Assembly (NCBI RefSeq): GCF_002087295.1
Contig: NZ_MWVI01000061.1
Coordinates: forward strand, 78,114 to 142,113
Source: Vreelandella lionensis
Lineage (GTDB): Bacteria; Pseudomonadota; Gammaproteobacteria; Pseudomonadales; Halomonadaceae
DNA: 64,000 bases
Direction: 5' to 3'
In this document: in pieces, positions 47,919-57,570 of the stretch
Layout: every line of letters begins with the position of its first letter
Position numbering within the stretch: position 1 is the first letter of the stretch
Translations under genes and position numbers: made by a program
Notes under the pieces: generated by a model
The model's input: only the letters and a program-made list of their open reading frames with translations
Told to the model about the DNA's origin: nothing
The model's database searches: none

Positions 47919-48797
47919 TTATTCGAGGTGCCCCAGGGTAACCCGTTCATGGCCGCCCATGTCTTGTACGCTTTCAACGCTTTGATAGCCCGCTAGCTTT
48001 AGCGCCTCGCGCACGCTAGGAGCCTGCCGATAACCGTGCTCCAGCGCCAGCCAGCCACCGGGCGAGAGAAACGCCTGAGCGGTGTGAATCAAATGCAGCA
48101 GGTCAGCCATGCCGTCGGCATCGGCCACTAGCGCCGAGCGTGGCTCAAAGCGTACATCGCCTTGGCCTAAATGCGGGTCATCAGCGGCAATATAGGGCGG
48201 ATTACTAACAATAATCTCAAACGTTGAACCAGGCGAAGGCGAACCAGATGAGGACGCACTAGGAGGCGAAAGCCTCAAAGCGCTGAACCAATCGCTGACC
48301 AGGAACGTGGCGTTAGTGATCTTAAGCGTGCGAGCATTGTGAGCCGCCAGCGCCACCGCCTCTGGGCGAACATCCACCCCGACCACCTGCCAATCCGGCC
48401 GTTCACTGGCAAAGGCCAGCGCGATAGCCCCGGTGCCCGTACCCAGGTCAAGCAGCCTGCCGGGTGGCGTGCCTGCACGCGCTAAAGCGGCCCCTACTAG
48501 GGTTTCGGTATCGGGCCGCGGAATCAGCGTGGTAGGCGAGGTAGCCAGCGGCAGCCCCCAAAACTCACGCTCTCCGGTTAAATAGGCCACCGGCTGGCCA
48601 TGGGCGCGGGCGGCAATTAGCGCGTCAAAGCGGGCATGCTCCCAGGTGGGGCATTCGCTATCGCCCCAGGTATAGAGCCATGTGCGGCTGCGGCCAGTAG
48701 CGAACTCCATCAGTACCTCAGCATCTATGCGAGGCGACGGCGAACCTGCCAGCTGCAGCCGCTGGGCGGCGCTCTTCAGAAGGGCGTCGAACGTCAT
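47919..48797 (-). CDS. prmC: peptide chain release factor N5-glutamine methyltransferase
   Basis: PrmC/HemK of 292 residues, methylates the Gln of the GGQ motif of RF1 and RF2. An N-terminal helical domain is followed by a Rossmann methyltransferase: LLDLGTGTGAIALAFASERP (SAM site), VGVDVRPEAVALA, the catalytic IIVSNPPYIAADDPH, and GWLALEHGYRQAPSVREAL. A ~20-residue Ser/Pro-rich insert (after WFSALRLSPP) precedes the NPPY strand. Its ATG overlaps the prfA stop (TAATG), coupling it to its substrate. Confidence 0.94.
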   Translation of the reverse strand: MTFDALLKSAAQRLQLAGSPSPRIDAEVLMEFATGRSRTWLYTWGDSECPTWEHARFDALIAARAHGQPVAYLTGEREFWGLPLATSPTTLIPRPDTETLVGAALARAGTPPGRLLDLGTGTGAIALAFASERPDWQVVGVDVRPEAVALAAHNARTLKITNATFLVSDWFSALRLSPPSASSSGSPSPGSTFEIIVSNPPYIAADDPHLGQGDVRFEPRSALVADADGMADLLHLIHTAQAFLSPGGWLALEHGYRQAPSVREALKLAGYQSVESVQDMGGHERVTLGHLE

Positions 48798-49872
48798 TAA
48801 GCGTCCTGCAGCGCCGAGAGCTGTTCCGCTTGGTACTCGTGAATCAGCGGTTCGATCACGTCGTCCAACTGCTCGCCGCTCACTACTTCGGTCAGCTTGT
48901 AGAGCGTCAGGTTAATGCGGTGATCGGTAATGCGCCCCTGAGGGAAGTTGTAAGTGCGGATACGCTCACTGCGGTCACCAGAGCCTACCAACGAGCGGCG
49001 GGCATCGGCCTGCTCCTGGCGCTGAGAATCCACCGCGTTACGCTTGAGCTTGGCGGCCAGCAGCGACATCGCTTTGGCGCGGTTCTTATGCTGGCTACGC
49101 TCTTCCTGACACTCCACTACCACGCCGGTAGGCAGGTGGGTAATCCGAATCGCGGAATCGGTGGTGTTAACGTGCTGACCACCGGCAGGTATCAACCCGC
49201 AAATCCGCAGGGTTAATATCAATATCTCCCACTTCATCCACTTCAGGCATCACCGCAACGGTGCAGGCGGAAGTATGGATTCGGCCCTGGGATTCGGTCG
49301 CCGGTACGCGCTGTACCCGATGAGCGCCAGACTCGAACTTGAGGCGGGCATAGACGCCGTCGCCCTTCACTCGGGAAATGACTTCTTTATAACCGCCCTG
49401 CTCGCCGTGGCTAGCGCTAACAATTTCTACGCGCCAGCCGCGCTTTTCCGCATAGCGGGAGTACATGCGGAAGAGATCACCCGCAAAGATGGCCGCTTCA
49501 TCACCACCCGTGCCCGCGCGCACTTCCAAAAAGACACCGCGACCGTCGTCCGGGTCTTTCGGAATCAGCAGGCGTTTCAGCTCAACGTCGAGAGTCTCCA
49601 ACTGCTCGCGATCCATCGAGCATTTCCATCTCCGCCAGCTCGCGCATCTCCGGGTCACTGTCGCGGCTTAGCTGCTCGGCTTCGGCAATGCTGTTTTCCA
49701 CCTCAAGGTAGCGCTTCCAAGCGGCGACCAGCTCTTCGAGTTCGGCGTACTCGCGAGAGTAGTCGCGAAAGCGCTGCTGATTGTTGATCACCTCAGGATC
49801 GGACAGCAGCATGGCCAGCTCTTCAAACCGGTCGGAGAAGCTGTCTAAACGTTGGCGCAAAGTCTCTTTCAT
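48797..49872 (-). pseudogene. prfA: peptide chain release factor 1, one insertion and a ~14-base deletion at the GGQ region
   Basis: RF1 terminates translation at UAA and UAG and is essential in most bacteria. Domain order is normal: helical domain 1, [45 protein letters not shown], the catalytic [22 protein letters not shown] and [17 protein letters not shown]. One extra base near 49614 separates MEML from MDREQLETL. Near 49188 the text jumps from NPADLRVDT to AGGQHVN, missing about 14 bases that should encode YR-x-SG. It overlaps hemA upstream and prmC downstream. A real loss is implausible, so I infer misassembly. Confidence 0.9.
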
Positions 49873-51179
49873 GCGGGCGTATCATCCTTCTGGCGTTTTG
49901 CCGGGGGCGCAGGCTGCTCAAAGGCGGGCTTCGGCGGTAGCAGCAGGCGCGGCGCGGCGCTAAGCAAATCGTGGTTTTCCTGAGAGGCCGCTTCGCGAAT
50001 GGTGAGCGTTGGCTGATGCATTAGGCGGCTGGCCAGCTGATGCGCTAGGCGCTCAACCACTTTGGCCGGGTCTTCGCCTTTTGCCAAACGCTCAAGCGCC
50101 TGATCCCGCGCCTGGTCGCGCAGCGCCTCACCGTGGCGGCGATAGTCACGAATCACCTCACCGCCATTACGAATACGCCGCTCATGCTGCCAGCTACCCA
50201 CGCCGTGCTCAATGAGCGACTCGGCCTGGTCGGCCGCCACTTGACGGTGGCGACGATTCTCTTCGATCACCTCTTCCAGGTCATCGACGGTATACAGGAA
50301 CACATCCGCCAGCTCACCCACTTCTGGCTCGATGTCCCGCGGTACGGCGATATCGACCATAAACACGGGACGATGGCGACGCTTCTTCAGCGCCCGTTCG
50401 ACCATCCCTTTGCCCAATATAGGCAGCGGCGATGCGGTAGAGGAGATAACGATATCGGCATGCTCTAAGGCATCAGGAATCTCCGGCAGCGTAATCGCCG
50501 TACCGCCCAGCGACGATGAAACCTGCTCGGCCCGCTCCCGGGTACGGTTCGCCACGGTGAGCTGACGGACACCAGCTTCATGCAGATGGCGGGCCACTAG
50601 CTCGATGGTCTCACCGGCCCCAATCAGTAACGCGTTGGCGCGGCTGAAATCATCGAAAATGCGGCTGGCCATGCTGACGGCAGCATAGGCAACAGAAACC
50701 GGATTTTTACCGATGCCAGTTTCGGTGCGTACCTGCTTGGCCACGGCGAAGGTGTGCTGAAAAAGACGCTCCAGCTCGCCACCCAGGCCCTTGGCCTGAC
50801 GCGCTTGCTGATAAGCATCTTTTAACTGGCCTAGTATTTGCGGCTCACCCAACACCATGGAGTCCAGCCCCACAGCCACGCGCATCAAATGACGAGCAGC
50901 GTCGTTGTCGTGGTAGTGGTAGGCGCAGCGGGAGAGCTCTTCAACGCGTAAATTATGAAAACGACCCAGCCAGTCCAGCACAGTCTGCTCACCGGCGGTA
51001 TCCGTCACACAGTAGAGTTCCGTGCGATTACACGTCGAAAGCACCGCCGCTTCGCTAATGTGTGGCAGGCTACGCAGTTCAGCCAACGCGCTTTCCAGCT
51101 GCGTCGGCGTAAAGGCCACCTGCTCACGCACAGCCACGGTGGCAGTACGATGATTGATTCCCAGGGCAAGAAGCGTCAT
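49869..51179 (-). CDS. hemA: glutamyl-tRNA reductase
   Basis: First committed enzyme of C5-pathway heme synthesis, 436 residues. The N-terminal catalytic domain begins LALGINHRTATVAVREQ and holds the nucleophilic Cys in VLSTCNRTELYC. Other motifs are GEPQILGQLKDAYQQA, the NADPH-binding LLIGAGETIELVARHL and AVPRDIEPEVGEL. The C-terminal helical dimerisation domain ends in a Pro-rich tail (PKPAFEQPAPPAKRQ). It overlaps the prfA start by four bases, so hemA-prfA-prmC are translationally coupled. Divergent from the TPR lipoprotein gene. Confidence 0.96.
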   Translation of the reverse strand: MTLLALGINHRTATVAVREQVAFTPTQLESALAELRSLPHISEAAVLSTCNRTELYCVTDTAGEQTVLDWLGRFHNLRVEELSRCAYHYHDNDAARHLMRVAVGLDSMVLGEPQILGQLKDAYQQARQAKGLGGELERLFQHTFAVAKQVRTETGIGKNPVSVAYAAVSMASRIFDDFSRANALLIGAGETIELVARHLHEAGVRQLTVANRTRERAEQVSSSLGGTAITLPEIPDALEHADIVISSTASPLPILGKGMVERALKKRRHRPVFMVDIAVPRDIEPEVGELADVFLYTVDDLEEVIEENRRHRQVAADQAESLIEHGVGSWQHERRIRNGGEVIRDYRRHGEALRDQARDQALERLAKGEDPAKVVERLAHQLASRLMHQPTLTIREAASQENHDLLSAAPRLLLPPKPAFEQPAPPAKRQKDDTPA

Positions 51180-51407
51180 GGGTTATGCGTCTTCGCTAGT
51201 GGATCGGTCGTCACGTCACTGTCGGTCATGGTTTCTTGGCTTGTTGATACAAGTCTAAGAGAGCAGCTCATCAAGTGAATTGCGCTGGCTCGGCTCTTTT
51301 TCAAGGTGGAACATTCTATCACAGCCGAGCATCTTCTGGCGCACACCACTTTGCCGCAGGCAGCCAAGCCGCTATGCTGAACACTCGGCCACTTGATCGA
51401 GATACGC

Positions 51408-53200
51408 ATGCCCCATCGCGCAACACTACTGGGTATTCCCCGTTCGTTTTCGGGTTTTCCACTTTTGCCCTTGGCCGCCACGCTGATACTGAGCGGCTGC
51501 CAGCTGTCACCCTCTCTTTTTGACGGTGAAACCAACGCTCATGTTGAAGACCCAATGGTGAAGGCACCGCCTATTACCAGCGGGCTAGATGCCGCTGGGT
51601 TACGCACCCTGCTAACCGCAGAGCTGGCCGGACAACGCGGCGATTACCGCTATGCGGGCCAGGGATATCTTGAGGCCGCCCAGCGCTACACGTCACCAGG
51701 GCTGGCCGAACGGGCCACGTTCGCCGCGCGCTTTGGTAATGATGCCGCACTAATGGAAGCCGCCGCGCTGCGCTGGCGTGAATTAGACCCTCGGGCAGAA
51801 ACACCCAACCGCCTGCTTGCCTCACTATCACTCCAACGGGGTGACTGGCTGGATAGCTTAGAGCAGCGGCTAGCCATTGCTGAATCAGGCGGCAATGGTG
51901 AAATTGCCCCCTTCGCTGAAATCGCCGTCGCCGAAGAGGCACCGCTTAACCTGCTAGCACAGCAGCTACGCAGCTATCTTTCACGGCCGGAGGTTTCCCA
52001 GCGCGAGTTTCACAGCGATGTGCTGCTGGGTACCGCTCTGATCGAAGCCGCCCTGGGAGAAACGCAAACCGCCCAGCGCTATTTAGATGAAGTAGAACAG
52101 CAAGAGCCAGAGTCCGCCGCCCTGTGGCTAGCTAAAGCACGCCTTGCGCTGGAAACTGGCGACCACCGCGGCGCACAGCAGGCGGCCCAGCAAGGCCTTA
52201 GCCTAGCGCCTGACGACGTGCGCTTTATCTTAATGCTGGCCCAAGCAGAAATACGCCTCAACAACATTACCGCCGCCGAAGTGCAAACCAATGCCCTATT
52301 AGAGAGCCACGGCGGCAACCAGGATTTACGCATTGCCTTGGCGCAGCTCTATTTAGAAGAAGGGCACAGCGAGCCTGCCTATCGGCTGCTACAGCCGCTC
52401 ATTGGTCAAGAGAACATACCCAACATTGCCTACTTCTTATTAGGTGCTATTGCCCAATCCCAAGGAGAGGTCGATAACGCCCTCCTCTACTACCGCCAAG
52501 TGTATGAAGGTGATGAATTTTTAGCCGCCAGGTCGGCGGCGGCTCGCATGCTCATTGAGGATGATCGTTTACTCGACGCCCGCGCTTTTCTACGCATTGA
52601 GCGCATGCGCCACGACGCCTATTTCGGTGACCTCGTAAGGTTAGAAGTGCAACTGCTGGACGAGTTGTCGCTTCAAGAAGATGCCACCGCCCTGCTGGAT
52701 CGGGAAATTACCCGCACCCCAGATGACACTAGCCTGCTGTACCTTCGCGCCATGCGCGCCTGGGAGATGGGCGACTTAACAGGCATGGAGCGGGACTTAC
52801 GGCAAATCTTACGCACCGAGCCCAACAATGCTGACGCGCTAAATGCCCTAGGTTACACGCTCGCTGACCTTAATTACCCGGAAGACTGGAAGAAGCTCGT
52901 GAGCTTATTGAGCGTGCCTACGAAGCGGACCCAGATAACCCGGCGGTATTAGACAGCATGGGCTGGGTGTATTTCCGCCTCGGCAAACCCGACGATGCGC
53001 TGGCATGGCTAGAAAGCGCCTACGCGCAGATGCCCGACCAAGAAATTGCCGCGCACTTAGCCGAGGTGCTTCATTCACTAGGACGCAGTGACGAAGCGCG
53101 CCAGCTGATTGCACGCATTCTGCAAAGAGCCACCTACCATCCTCAAATTGATGATTTACTTGAGCGTTACCCTGAACTTACACCACCCAGCGCGCCCTAA
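51408..53200 (+). pseudogene. TPR-repeat lipoprotein next to lolB, one frameshift
   Basis: About 597 codons. The signal peptide MPHRATLLG...LILSGC has a lipobox Cys near residue 31. The next residue is Gln, so outer-membrane sorting is expected. The remainder is a run of tetratricopeptide-like helices, for example AALWLAKARLALETGDHRGA and, near the end, GWVYFRLGKPDDALAWLESAY. One missing T near 52887 shifts the frame; repair reads NYPEDLEEARELIERAYEADP. In related genomes a TPR protein commonly sits between hemA and lolB. The function is unknown; a scaffold role at the envelope is inferred. Confidence 0.82.
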
Positions 53201-53263
53201 GGCTTACTTCTTTACCGTTGCTAGTTTTTACCCTTAATAGACAGCACTGACATGGAGCCAGTT

Positions 53264-53920
53264 ATGTTGACCTCTTGTTTGAACAGCGCGCCAGTGAGCA
53301 CCTCTTCCGCATCACTCTATCGTTCTGCCCGCCTATGGGTGGCCGCCCTGGCGGTGGCTGCCCTTGCCGGGTGCGCCAGCCAAGCGCCGATGGATGAAGG
53401 CGGCCGCCAAGCCGGCCAGTGGGAGCGCCAACAGGCAGATGTGGAAGCGTTCGAGAGCTGGACCCTGGTCGGCAAAGCGGGCCTACGCACTCCAGAAGAG
53501 AACACCAGCGCCAACCTGGACTGGAACCAAACCCCCTACTACTTCCGCATGCTGATTAGCGGCCCCTTTGGCGGTGGTCGCAGCGTACTGGAAGGCCGCG
53601 AGGGTCGCTTCTCACTGACCACCAGTGAAGGCCGTTTTGAAGCAGAAACCCCGGAAGCCTTAATGGAAGAGCAGCTTGGCTGGTCGTTGCCAGTGCGCGC
53701 CATGCCTGACTGGGTGCGCGGCCTGCCCGGCGACCACGCCAGCTACCAGCTCGAAACTGACGAACTCGGCTTCCCGAGCCACCTCCAACAAGATGGCTGG
53801 GAAATTGATTATCGCGACTGGGAGCAGGCTGAAGGCATGTGGCTACCGCGCCGCTTGGTCATGAACTACGGCGATGTACGCATTACCCTGGTAGTTAATC
53901 AGTGGCAGGCCTCCGAATAG
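53264..53920 (+). CDS. lolB: outer membrane lipoprotein localization protein LolB
   Basis: About 218 residues. The signal peptide has the lipobox ALAGC (residue ~38). LolB receives lipoproteins from LolA and inserts them in the outer membrane. The family pattern is visible: ESWTLVGKAGLRTPEENTSANLDW, YYFRMLISGPFGGGRSVLEGREG, LGWSLPVRAMPDWVRGLPG and WEIDYRDW, ending LPRRLVMNYGDVRITLVVNQW. The ATG at 53264 has GGAG in front; an in-frame ATG at 53252 is also possible. It lies upstream of ispE as in most gammaproteobacteria. Confidence 0.92.
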   Translation: MLTSCLNSAPVSTSSASLYRSARLWVAALAVAALAGCASQAPMDEGGRQAGQWERQQADVEAFESWTLVGKAGLRTPEENTSANLDWNQTPYYFRMLISGPFGGGRSVLEGREGRFSLTTSEGRFEAETPEALMEEQLGWSLPVRAMPDWVRGLPGDHASYQLETDELGFPSHLQQDGWEIDYRDWEQAEGMWLPRRLVMNYGDVRITLVVNQWQASE

Positions 53921-53988
53921 AGCGCTCGGGCTGGCAAGCGCCAGCCCTCTTTCATACGTTTACATACGTTAGCCAGTAGAGAGACGGC

Positions 53989-54849
53989 ATGCCCGCAACA
54001 CCCCGCACACTCACCCTACCCGCCCCGGCCAAGTTAAACCGCATGCTGCATATTGTGGGCCGCCGTCAAGACGGCTACCACGAACTGCAGACGCTGTTTC
54101 AGATTATCGACCTCTGCGATTATCTAAGCTTCAACCTGCGCCAAGACGGCGTTATCGAACTGACCACATCGATGGATGGCGTAGCGCACGATGACAACCT
54201 TATTGTGCGTGCAGCAAAGCGGTTGCAGCAGGCCAGCGGCACCCACCTTGGTGCTTCTATATCAATTGAGAAGCACCTGCCCATGGGCGGCGGCCTGGGT
54301 GGCGGCAGCTCCAACGCGGCCACCGTACTTAAAGGGCTCAATCAGCTCTGGCAGCTTGGGCTCAGCGATGCCACCCTGGCAGAGCTGGGCTTAGCGCTAG
54401 GTGCCGATGTACCCGTCTTCGTTTTAGGCAAAAGCGCCTGGGCCGAAGGCGTGGGCGAAAAATTAACGCCCGCGACCCTCGACACCCCGTGGTTTGTGGT
54501 CATCCACCCAGGCATTAGCGTCTCAACCCCCGCAATCTTCCAAGACCCGGAATTGACACGCGACAGCCTCCCCATTACTATGGCGCGCGCACTGCAGGGG
54601 GGAGTGGCCGAGTGGCGTAATGACTGCGAAGCTACCGTCAAAAAACGCTACCCGCGTATCGCGGAAGCACTTGACTGGCTCGCGCAGCACGCACCTAGTC
54701 GGCTGACGGGCACTGGCGCCTGTTTGTTTGCAGCTTTTGAGTCACAAGAGGCTGCGCAAACGGTGGCTGAACTAGCTAATCAGCGCTGGCAAGCGTGGGT
54801 CGCGCGCGGACTTAACACCTCTCCCCTACAAGATGCTCTGGGCTGCTGA
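53989..54849 (+). CDS. ispE: 4-diphosphocytidyl-2-C-methyl-D-erythritol kinase
   Basis: GHMP kinase of the MEP isoprenoid pathway, 286 residues. N-terminal PAPAKLNRMLHIVGRRQDGYHELQ, the ATP-binding glycine loop LPMGGGLGGGSSNAA, ALGADVPVFVLGKSAWAEG, and the C-terminal SRLTGTGACLFAAF (motif 3). It is followed 30 bases later by tRNA-Gln and then prs, a gene order shared across many gammaproteobacteria. The frame is intact. Confidence 0.95.
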   Translation: MPATPRTLTLPAPAKLNRMLHIVGRRQDGYHELQTLFQIIDLCDYLSFNLRQDGVIELTTSMDGVAHDDNLIVRAAKRLQQASGTHLGASISIEKHLPMGGGLGGGSSNAATVLKGLNQLWQLGLSDATLAELGLALGADVPVFVLGKSAWAEGVGEKLTPATLDTPWFVVIHPGISVSTPAIFQDPELTRDSLPITMARALQGGVAEWRNDCEATVKKRYPRIAEALDWLAQHAPSRLTGTGACLFAAFESQEAAQTVAELANQRWQAWVARGLNTSPLQDALGC

Positions 54850-54879
54850 AAGCGCCCGGTCATCGCATTAGGTTATTGC

Positions 54880-54954
54880 TGGGGTATCGCCAAGTGGTAA
54901 GGCACCGGTTTTTGGTATCGGCATGCCCAGGTTCGAATCCTGGTACCCCAGCCA
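54880..54954 (+). tRNA. tRNA-Gln (anticodon TTG)
   Basis: 75 bases including an encoded CCA. The 7-bp acceptor stem TGGGGTA/TACCCCA closes it. The anticodon stem CCGGT/ATCGG has one G-T pair, the loop TTTTGGT carries TTG, and the T-arm is CCAGG-TTCGAAT-CCTGG. It is close to E. coli tRNA-Gln at most positions. Located between ispE and prs. Confidence 0.95.
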
Positions 54955-55013
54955 ATTCTAATGTTGATCTGCGTTTTCTCCCCTGATCCCCAACACTGCA
55001 AAGGTGGCTGCGC

Positions 55014-55955
55014 GTGTCAAAATTGATGGTTTTCACCGGGAACGCCAATCCCGAACTCGCTCAAAAGATTGCCGAGAGCTTAGACAGCCGTATGGGTAAC
55101 GCAACGGTTGGTCAATTTAGCGACGGCGAAATCGCGGTCGAGATCAATGAGAACGTGCGTGGTAAGGATGTGTTCATCCTGCAATCCACCTGTGCCCCCA
55201 CGAACGACAACCTGATGGAACTGATCCTGATGGTCGACGCTCTGCGTCGCGCCTCGGCTGCCCGTATTACGGCAGTGGTTCCTTACTTTGGTTATGCCCG
55301 CCAGGACCGTCGTGTACGCTCCGCCCGCGTTCCCATCTCAGCAAAAGTTGTGGCTGATATGATGGTGAAAGCAGGCGTTGACCGCGTTATGACCATGGAC
55401 CTGCACGCCGACCAAATTCAAGGTTTCTTCGACGTACCGGTTGATAACGTTTACGGCTCCCCGATCCTGCTGGACGACATCGAGCGTCAAAACTACGACG
55501 ACCTCGTGGTTGTTTCCCCCGATGTTGGCGGCGTTGTGCGTGCCCGTGCCATCGCCAAACAGCTGAATGCTGACTTGGCTATCATTGATAAGCGTCGCCC
55601 CCAGGCTAACCAAGCCCAGGTGATGCACATTATCGGTGAAATCGAAGGCCGCACCTGTGTGGTCGTCGATGACATGATTGATACCGCTGGCACACTGTGT
55701 AAAGCCGGTGAAGCTCTGAAAGATCACGGCGCTGCGCGCGTCGTCGCGTATGCTACGCATCCGATTTTGTCCGGCCCTGCGGTCGACAACATCACCAACT
55801 CTGTACTGGACGAGGTTGTCGTGACCGACACCATTCCGCTCGCCGACCATGCGCGTCGTAGCGGAAAGATTCGCCAGTTGAGCGTTGCTGGCCTGATTGC
55901 GGAAGCGATTCGCCGCGTCAGCAACGAAGAATCCGTCAGCGCAATGTTCCACTAA
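55014..55955 (+). CDS. prs: ribose-phosphate pyrophosphokinase
   Basis: Makes PRPP from ribose-5-phosphate and ATP for nucleotide, His and Trp synthesis. 313 residues. Motifs: [36 protein letters not shown] (ATP loop), [26 protein letters not shown], and the PRPP loop [13 protein letters not shown]. The start is GTG at 55014 (GTG-TCA-AAA-TTG-ATG) with AAGGTGG upstream; the protein is in register with E. coli Prs from the next residues on. The frame is intact. Confidence 0.96.
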   Translation: MSKLMVFTGNANPELAQKIAESLDSRMGNATVGQFSDGEIAVEINENVRGKDVFILQSTCAPTNDNLMELILMVDALRRASAARITAVVPYFGYARQDRRVRSARVPISAKVVADMMVKAGVDRVMTMDLHADQIQGFFDVPVDNVYGSPILLDDIERQNYDDLVVVSPDVGGVVRARAIAKQLNADLAIIDKRRPQANQAQVMHIIGEIEGRTCVVVDDMIDTAGTLCKAGEALKDHGAARVVAYATHPILSGPAVDNITNSVLDEVVVTDTIPLADHARRSGKIRQLSVAGLIAEAIRRVSNEESVSAMFH

Positions 55956-55970
55956 CGCCTGACGTTATAA

Positions 55971-56026
55971 GCCCCCACCTGGGGCCCTGGAAACGTCGTC
56001 GTCTGGTCGCGGACGGCGGCGTTTCC
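55971..56026 (+). other. two hairpins in the prs-rplY gap
   Basis: GCCCC/GGGGC (55971-55985) is followed by a 15-bp stem with two G-T pairs, GGAAACGTCGTCGTC/GACGGCGGCGTTTCC (55989-56026). No clean T tract follows. It may be a weak terminator for prs or a leader structure for the L25 gene, whose ATG is 26 bases further on. Confidence 0.5.
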
Positions 56027-56051
56027 TTACTTAAACCAAGAGGCAAATTCC

Positions 56052-56693
56052 ATGTCTGATTTTATCCTGCAAGCCAGCGTTCGTAACGACCTGGGGAAAG
56101 GTGCGAGCCGCCGCCTGCGTCGTGCGAACCAACAAGTACCGGCCGTTGTATACGGCGGTGAGAAAGGCGCTCAGTCTATCTCTGTAGAAAAAACTGCTTT
56201 CTACAAAGCGATTGAAGACGAGGCCTTCTTCTCCTCTGTCATCAAACTGGTGATCGACGGTAAAGAAGAGCAAGTGGTTGTTCGTGACCTGCAGCGTCAC
56301 CCGTTCAAGCCGCTGCTGACCCACGCTGACTTCCTGCGTGTTGATGCTACTCACGAAATCACCATGAACGTGCCGCTGCACGTGGTGAACGAAGAGAAGT
56401 GTGTAGGTATCAAAGACCAAGGCGGCGAACTGCACGTCCTGGCTAACGAAGTCGCCATCAGCTGCTTGCCGAAAGACCTTCCGGACTTCCTGGAAGTGGA
56501 CATCAGCAACGTTGAGCTGGGTACTACCCTGCACCTGTCTGACCTGACCCTGCCGGCTGGCGTCACTTCTGTTGACCTGTCCCACGGTGAAGAGCACGAC
56601 AACGCCATTCTGAGCATCACCAAAGTGAAAGTACGTGGCGGTGACGAAGAAGAAGGCGAAGGTGAAGGCGACGCAGAAGCCAGCGCCGAGTAA
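56052..56693 (+). CDS. rplY: 50S ribosomal protein L25/general stress protein Ctc
   Basis: 213-residue long form (CTC) of L25, which binds 5S rRNA. The N-terminal L25 domain has [29 protein letters not shown] text (positions ~10-35) and [21 protein letters not shown]-terminal TL5-type beta domain follows (GVKDQGGEL-like, [19 protein letters not shown]). The last ~20 residues are strongly acidic and Gly-rich ([16 protein letters not shown]), fitting a salt-adapted host. An exceptionally good terminator follows. Confidence 0.94.
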   Translation: MSDFILQASVRNDLGKGASRRLRRANQQVPAVVYGGEKGAQSISVEKTAFYKAIEDEAFFSSVIKLVIDGKEEQVVVRDLQRHPFKPLLTHADFLRVDATHEITMNVPLHVVNEEKCVGIKDQGGELHVLANEVAISCLPKDLPDFLEVDISNVELGTTLHLSDLTLPAGVTSVDLSHGEEHDNAILSITKVKVRGGDEEEGEGEGDAEASAE

Positions 56694-56766
56694 GCCTTGC
56701 TAAAGGTGCTGCCAGCGTATGCTGACCAGTGCCGCCTGGGCCATGCCCGCATGGCCCAAGGATGTT

Positions 56767-56799
56767 AAAATCAAGCGCTTCGGCGCTTGATTTTTTTTT
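56767..56799 (+). terminator. rho-independent terminator after rplY
   Basis: A perfect 12-bp stem AAAATCAAGCGC/GCGCTTGATTTT is capped by a TTCG tetraloop and followed by a run of nine T residues. It is preceded by a second perfect hairpin, TGGGCCATGC/GCATGGCCCA, at 56737-56758. Confidence 0.93.
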
Positions 56800-56884
56800 G
56801 CAGGCGTGGCGCTACCCTGCTTATCTGCAAAGCAGCTGCCAGTGAGTCAACGACATATCTTCCAGAACCGTTGGAGGTGGGAAA

Positions 56885-57466
56885 ATGAGCCAGGTAACGG
56901 CCATTATAGGACTGGGCAACCCAGGCGCAGAATACGACGCCACCCGCCATAATGCGGGCTTTTGGCTAGTGGACGCCATTGCACGCAGCGCCCACACCGA
57001 ACTGCGTCCTGAGAAAAAGTTTTTAGGGCTATACGCCAAAGCCCGCGTGGGTGACCATGAGCTGCACCTGCTCAACCCCACCACCTTTATGAACCGCAGC
57101 GGTGCGGCTGTGGCAGCGCTAACCCAGTTTTTTAAGCTTACCCCAGATAACCTGTTGGTCGCTCACGATGAGCTTGACCTCCCCCCTGGGCAGTCACGCT
57201 ATAAAACCGGCGGCGGGCACGGCGGCCACAACGGGCTGCGGGATATTATTAGCGCGCTGGGCAACCAAAAAGAGTTCCACCGCGTACGGATTGGCATCGG
57301 CCACCCCGGCGAGGCGCGCCAAGTAGTGAACTATGTACTAGGCCGCCCTGGCAAAGCCGAACAAGAAGCCATTGAGCGCTCGTTGGATGAGTGCCTAGCC
57401 ACGCTTCCGCTTGCGCTTTCCGGCGACTGGGCTAAAGCCATGAACCGCCTACATAGCGTAAAATAG
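56885..57466 (+). CDS. pth: peptidyl-tRNA hydrolase
   Basis: Recycles peptidyl-tRNA by cleaving the ester bond. 193 residues. Active-site region: [22 protein letters not shown] with the catalytic His, [45 protein letters not shown] and [10 protein letters not shown], ending [12 protein letters not shown]. An AACCGTTGGAGGTGGGAAA binding site precedes the ATG. It lies between rplY and ychF in the conserved order. Confidence 0.95.
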   Translation: MSQVTAIIGLGNPGAEYDATRHNAGFWLVDAIARSAHTELRPEKKFLGLYAKARVGDHELHLLNPTTFMNRSGAAVAALTQFFKLTPDNLLVAHDELDLPPGQSRYKTGGGHGGHNGLRDIISALGNQKEFHRVRIGIGHPGEARQVVNYVLGRPGKAEQEAIERSLDECLATLPLALSGDWAKAMNRLHSVK

Positions 57467-57570
57467 CAGCACGTTTTCAGCACACATTCTCTACGCGTTA
57501 CGCACGCGCTTTTTTCACACTTGGCAGGCGCTTTATTGGTAGCGCCGCCCTAGCGGCCAGGAAGTTATTT

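Noticed and set aside
55338..55952. Long antisense open frames opposite prs, ahpF (45451-46065) and the formate dehydrogenase genes (9078-9623, 9941-11105)
   Set aside because: They mirror strongly conserved genes in GC-rich DNA, have no ribosome binding sites and show no domain text.
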